Source of the DNA: Myxococcales bacterium
GTDB lineage: Bacteria; Myxococcota; Polyangia; Polyangiales; Polyangiaceae
DNA length: 9,679 nucleotides
Assembly (NCBI GenBank): GCA_020430865.1
Contig: JAGQIY010001283.1
Coordinates: 1-9,679 of the forward strand
Reading direction: 5' to 3'
The translations under genes and the position numbers were made by a program. The stretch's first letter is position 1. Each line of letters begins with the position of its first letter. This document shows, piece after piece, positions 7,337 to 9,679 of the stretch. Below the pieces are notes generated by a model. The model had not been told where the DNA came from. It made no database searches and saw only the letters and a list, made by a program, of their open reading frames with translations.

Positions 7337-7380
7337 GGCCCTGGGCGGCATCTGGGGAGGCGTCGCCCAGGGCCCCTTTT
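7337..7380 (+). terminator. Hairpin repeat copy 2 with T-tract
   Basis: GGCCCTGGGCG at 7337-7347 pairs perfectly with CGCCCAGGGCC at 7364-7374 around the same 16-nt loop as copy 1, and is followed by CCTTTT. It lies exactly 100 nt after copy 1. Over the shared 36 nt the copies differ at only two positions, which pair with each other (A-T in copy 1, G-C in copy 2). As with copy 1, the T-tract faces the plus strand. Confidence 0.6.
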
Positions 7381-7461
7381 GTTTCCTTCGGGACCGAAGC
7401 CCGAGCTCTCGGGGGTGAGGCGCGACGGTCGTGCTCCCGCGCTGCCCTGGGGTGGGGCTGC

Positions 7462-8958
7462 TCAGCGCCCCGCCGCGGCCCGCCCAGCGAGCCTGCCAAA
7501 GAACGTCGCGCCGCCGATGCTCATCCCGCTGGAGTAGCCGGCCGCAGACCGGGGCAAGCCAGCGGTCGTCCTGCCGGCGGCGTACAGTCCGGGAATGATG
7601 TGCTTATCAGCGGTCAGCACCTCCCCGGTGGGCAGCGTATCGAGGCCACCCATCGTGAAGCCAGGAATGATGGCCTTGCCCACCGAGAGATCGAGCGCCG
7701 CGTAGGGGCCGTTGACCAGCGGCTTCAGGTAGTTCGTTGCCTTGTGGAACAGCGGATCTTCACCGCGCGCCGCGAAACGGTTGTAGTAGTCGACCGTGTG
7801 GGTGAGGGAGCCCTCGGGGAGCTCGAGCGCTCGCTCGAGCTCCTCGACGCTCTCCTCTGCCGCCTTGATCTGCATGCCTGCGATGGGCCGCCCGAAGCAC
7901 GCGTTGTCCAGGATCAGGTAGGCCACGCCATCGCTCTGTTGGAGCACGTACTCGCCAGTGCGCCCGTGGTACGCGTCCTCGTTGATGAAGCGTTGGCCCT
8001 GGGCGTTGACGATGATGCCGCTGACGAGCTTGCTCGGCGGATAGAACGGCACGGAAACGAAGCCCTCGCCCATGCAGAGCGTGCCTGCGCCGACGCCTAG
8101 ACCCATCAGGATCCCCGCGCCGTCGTCTCCTGGGTTTCCGATCTGGATGTTGACGTTCAGCAGCTTCGGCACGTGTCGGGCGACGAGCTCACGATTCATG
8201 ATGAAGCCGCCGGCGCACAGGATGACACCCTTCGTCGCCCTGGCGTAGCGGGGCTCTCCGAGCTGCTTGTAGTGCACGCCCACCACGGCGCCGGAGTCGT
8301 CGACGATCAGCGTCTGAGCGCGGGCGTTCTCCTGGATCCGCGCGCCGAGCGCCTTCACGCGAGCGATCAGCGTCTCCATGATGACGCGTCCCGCGCTGCC
8401 CTCGACCTGCGGTTTGTGTCCGCGCGGAGCCGCCTTCGCGGTGCGGTCGAACGGCCAGACGTTCTCGTTTCCGGAGTAGAGCAGGCAGTCATCGGTGACC
8501 GGCTCGGTGGTCTTCTTCGGGTAGTAGCTGCGCTTGAATTCGATGCCCTGGCCCTCGAACCAGGCGAAGTGCTCGAGGCTCTGCTCGACGTAGAGCTTGC
8601 ACTTCTCGGCGTCGGGATTGGGGCCGCTCGCCATCAGCAGATACTTGAGCATTTCCTCAGGGTCATCCTCGAAGCCGCACGCCTGCTGCACCGGCGTACC
8701 GCCGCCGAAGTAGATGATGCCCCCACTCTGTGCGGTGGAGCCTCCACCTTCGCTGGCGCGCTCCAGGATGAGCACCTCGGCACCGGCCTCGCACGCTTCG
8801 ATCGCCGCCGCAGCGCCCGCACCGCCGAGTCCAACGATGACCACGCCCGTCTCCTGATCCCAGCGCGGCACCTCACTCAGGCGCAGCGGCCTGGTGGGGC
8901 GCACCCCGCTGTCTTCGGCTGCTGGTTGATAGGTGGACTCGTAGCTCGCTTCGGCCAT
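7462..8958 (-). CDS. FAD-dependent oxidoreductase of the 3-ketosteroid dehydrogenase/fumarate reductase flavoprotein family
   Basis: This 498-residue flavoprotein has a dinucleotide-binding motif GLGGAGAAAA at about 43-52, with Glu66 ending the second strand. The SGG block (78-80) is followed by a Gly-rich turn, YFGGGTPVQQACG (83-95). The C-terminal FAD region includes GGLDTLPTG (437-445), IPGLYAAGR (455-463) and YSSGMSIGGATFFGRLAG (475-492). NGPYAA at 416-421 and Tyr475/Gly478 can be aligned with the GPYYA motif and the Tyr487/Gly491 pair of Rhodococcus KstD, favouring a ketosteroid-type dehydrogenase over a fumarate reductase. No heme or covalent-flavin domain is present. The start is the ATG at 8958 with GGAG at 8966-8969, 7 nt upstream; the open frame continuing to 9162 crosses the promoter. 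The operator at 8988-9001 suggests TetR-type repression. Substrate: a steroid-like or other enone-forming ketone is inferred. Confidence 0.85.
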   Translation of the reverse strand: MAEASYESTYQPAAEDSGVRPTRPLRLSEVPRWDQETGVVIVGLGGAGAAAAIEACEAGAEVLILERASEGGGSTAQSGGIIYFGGGTPVQQACGFEDDPEEMLKYLLMASGPNPDAEKCKLYVEQSLEHFAWFEGQGIEFKRSYYPKKTTEPVTDDCLLYSGNENVWPFDRTAKAAPRGHKPQVEGSAGRVIMETLIARVKALGARIQENARAQTLIVDDSGAVVGVHYKQLGEPRYARATKGVILCAGGFIMNRELVARHVPKLLNVNIQIGNPGDDGAGILMGLGVGAGTLCMGEGFVSVPFYPPSKLVSGIIVNAQGQRFINEDAYHGRTGEYVLQQSDGVAYLILDNACFGRPIAGMQIKAAEESVEELERALELPEGSLTHTVDYYNRFAARGEDPLFHKATNYLKPLVNGPYAALDLSVGKAIIPGFTMGGLDTLPTGEVLTADKHIIPGLYAAGRTTAGLPRSAAGYSSGMSIGGATFFGRLAGRAAAGR

Positions 8959-8965
8959 GTTCGCT

Positions 8966-8969
8966 CTCC
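8966..8969 (-). promoter_or_regulatory. Ribosome binding site of the KstD-like gene
   Basis: On the minus strand GGAG stands 7 nt before the ATG at 8958, within a purine-rich GGAGGCGGAGAGCG leader. It supports the 498-residue form of the protein. Confidence 0.6.
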
Positions 8970-8983
8970 GCCTCCAGCGACCT

Positions 8984-9012
8984 CCTGTAGAACGTGTTCT
9001 ATTTGAGGTCAA
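8984..9012 (-). promoter_or_regulatory. Predicted sigma70-type promoter of the KstD-like gene
   Basis: Reading the minus strand, TTGACC (9012-9007) resembles a -35 box. After a 17-nt spacer, TACAGG (8989-8984) is a weak -10 candidate. The operator occupies most of the spacer. The implied transcript start is near 8977, leaving a leader of roughly 20 nt that includes the ribosome site. The -10 match is poor, so this is a suggestion only. Confidence 0.4.
8988..9001 (-). promoter_or_regulatory. KstR/TetR-type palindromic operator upstream of the KstD-like gene
   Basis: This is TAGAACGTGTTCTA, identical in sequence and orientation to the copy at 6974-6987. It is again separated from the start codon (8958) by exactly 29 nt. 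It falls within the spacer of a predicted promoter and overlaps the first two bases of its -10 element, a typical site for repression. Because the region is divergent, a bound protein could also affect the permease gene starting at 9161. Confidence 0.72.
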
Positions 9013-9160
9013 CGACGCGGGGAAAACCCGCAGGTTTGCCGGGGGTCGGGTGCGGCGCCAGGCGTGGAGGCAGGACGTCGGGGCGAAGTCCGTGCTAGAC
9101 GCGCGTCGCACTCCACTGGCCGAGCTCCCGACGGGCGACTCGGGAGAGTGCCGTGCCGTC

Positions 9161-9679
9161 ATGGATTGGATACTGTTCGCCTTCGCCCTGATCGTCTGCG
9201 TGAGCTACGGCGTGCAGACGATCACCGGCTTCGGTAGCATGCTGCTGGGCCTGACCCTGGGCGCCCAGCTGATGCCCATCGACCGCGTGCTCAACCTGGC
9301 GGTCCCCATCAGTCTGCTGCAGACGGGCTACATCGTTTCTCGCTACTTCCGTCAGGTCGACTGGCGCCTGCTGCTGTTCCGCATCGTGCCCGCCATGGGG
9401 GCAGGCATGGTGTTGGGCTTCTGGATTGCAGCGCACGCGCCAGATGCTGGGCTGAAGCGCCTGCTCGGTGGGCTGGTGCTGCTGCTGGCGCTGAAGGAGC
9501 TGTGGCAGCGCATGCGTCACGCTCAGGCCTCCACCAGGCCTCTGCCCGCTCCCGTGGTGCTCGGCGTGATGGGCGCCGCGGGGGTCGTGCACGGCGTGTT
9601 CGCGACGGGGGGACCGTTGCTGGTCTACGTGACCAGCAGGTTGAACCTCGACAAACACGCCTTCCGGGCGACCCTCACC
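9161..9679 (+). CDS. TauE/SafE-family membrane permease, 3'-truncated by window end
   Basis: The frame is open from the ATG at 9161 to the last base, giving 173 residues of a protein usually about 240-260 long. Hydrophobic segments at about 3-20, 26-40, 45-60, 70-92, 98-112 and 131-147 indicate a polytopic inner-membrane protein. The family's repeated motif is visible as TGFGSMLLG at 22-30 and again as GVFATGGPLLVYV at 145-157. Members are predicted exporters of sulfite, sulfonates or other organic anions, but the substrate cannot be read here. The start places the first helix at the N-terminus as expected; GGAG at 9143-9146 is rather far away (14 nt). It diverges from the KstD-like gene across a 202-bp region that contains the operator, so co-regulation is possible. 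Confidence 0.85.
   Translation, partial: MDWILFAFALIVCVSYGVQTITGFGSMLLGLTLGAQLMPIDRVLNLAVPISLLQTGYIVSRYFRQVDWRLLLFRIVPAMGAGMVLGFWIAAHAPDAGLKRLLGGLVLLLALKELWQRMRHAQASTRPLPAPVVLGVMGAAGVVHGVFATGGPLLVYVTSRLNLDKHAFRATLT

Larger units (their letters stand above)
6945..7461. other. 517-bp intergenic region with operator and hairpin repeats
   Basis: This gap separates the stop of the KstD-like gene (7462) from the start of the GMC gene (6944); both are on the minus strand. It contains the palindromic operator (6974-6987), a small hairpin (7216-7235), two near-identical 36-38 nt hairpins offset by 100 nt, and a short inverted repeat at 7386-7399. Several frames are open across it, but none has a recognisable domain, a credible ribosome site or a plausible composition. 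I see no protein gene here. The stretch at 7100-7210 shows only weak short inverted repeats. Confidence 0.65.
8959..9160. other. Divergent promoter region between KstD-like gene and permease
   Basis: This 202-bp region holds the operator and predicted promoter of the KstD-like gene near its left end. The right part (about 9013-9160) shows no clear plus-strand promoter hexamers and no second palindrome. Frames on both strands stay open through it but carry no recognisable protein signature. Confidence 0.55.

Noticed and set aside
7238..7380. Start of a CRISPR array
   Set aside because: There are only two copies with one 64-nt interval, the repeat is a long hairpin with a T-tract, and no cas gene is present.
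7386..7399. CTTCGGGACCGAAG inverted repeat as terminator of the KstD-like gene
   Set aside because: The stem is short and there is no T-tract on the minus strand after it.
6945..7499. N-terminal extension of the GMC protein to a 722-residue product
   Set aside because: It crosses the operator, the hairpins and part of the neighbouring gene, has no domain, and a good AAGGAG precedes the GTG at 6944 where the Rossmann strand begins.
7084..8100. 338-residue plus-strand open frame antisense to the KstD-like gene
   Set aside because: It is a shadow frame of a clearly recognised flavoprotein in high-GC DNA, with no domain or ribosome site.
9092..9160. Upstream GTG at 9092 as permease start
   Set aside because: It would add a charged, polar leader before the first membrane helix, and family members normally begin at the helix as with the ATG at 9161.
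8959..9162. N-terminal extension of the KstD-like protein to 566 residues
   Set aside because: The added 68 residues are Arg/Ser-rich without a domain, they cross the promoter and operator, and a ribosome site supports the ATG at 8958.
9095..9658. 187-residue minus-strand open frame opposite the permease
   Set aside because: It is His/Gln-rich, typical of the complement of a Leu-rich membrane protein gene; the plus strand shows the TauE/SafE motifs.

Overview
The window is GC-rich, densely coded DNA. It most likely comes from a member of the Myxococcota (Polyangiales/Sorangium-like). The best lineage marker is the secreted TPR/PEGA protein with two C-terminal membrane helices, an architecture abundant in that group. 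The taxonomic call is an inference, because no rRNA or ribosomal gene is present.

Layout: (1) Positions 1-4429 hold four plus-strand genes that are tightly packed and probably co-transcribed. They are a 5'-truncated fusion of an extended short-chain dehydrogenase with an alpha/beta hydrolase, a small TerB-like protein, an exported TPR/PEGA protein whose GTG start overlaps the preceding stop, and a probable lipoprotein. The last has all six copper-ligand positions of the PHM/dopamine-beta-monooxygenase family. (2) Positions 4451-8958 hold three minus-strand genes. In transcription order they are a KstD/fumarate-reductase-type flavoprotein, a 517-bp hairpin-rich gap, a GMC oxidoreductase, and ttcA (tRNA 2-thiocytidine synthesis). 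ttcA converges on the copper protein gene with a 21-bp gap. (3) From 9161 to the window end, a TauE/SafE-type permease gene runs divergently from the flavoprotein gene and is cut by the window edge.

The most interesting structure is regulatory. An identical 14-bp palindrome, TAGAACGTGTTCTA, lies exactly 29 nt upstream of the start codons of both flavin oxidoreductase genes. It fits the published consensus of the mycobacterial TetR-family sterol regulator KstR (TnnAACnnGTTnnA). Upstream of the KstD-like gene it lies between a good -35 and a -10-like element. This suggests one repressor controls both enzymes, and that they act together on a lipophilic alcohol, ketone or steroid-like substrate. 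No regulator gene is in the window, so the substrate and regulator remain inferences.

The gap between the two flavoprotein genes carries a hairpin repeat duplicated with a 100-nt offset. The copies differ at only two positions, and those two bases pair with each other, so the stem is preserved. The T-tracts face the plus strand, against the flanking genes.
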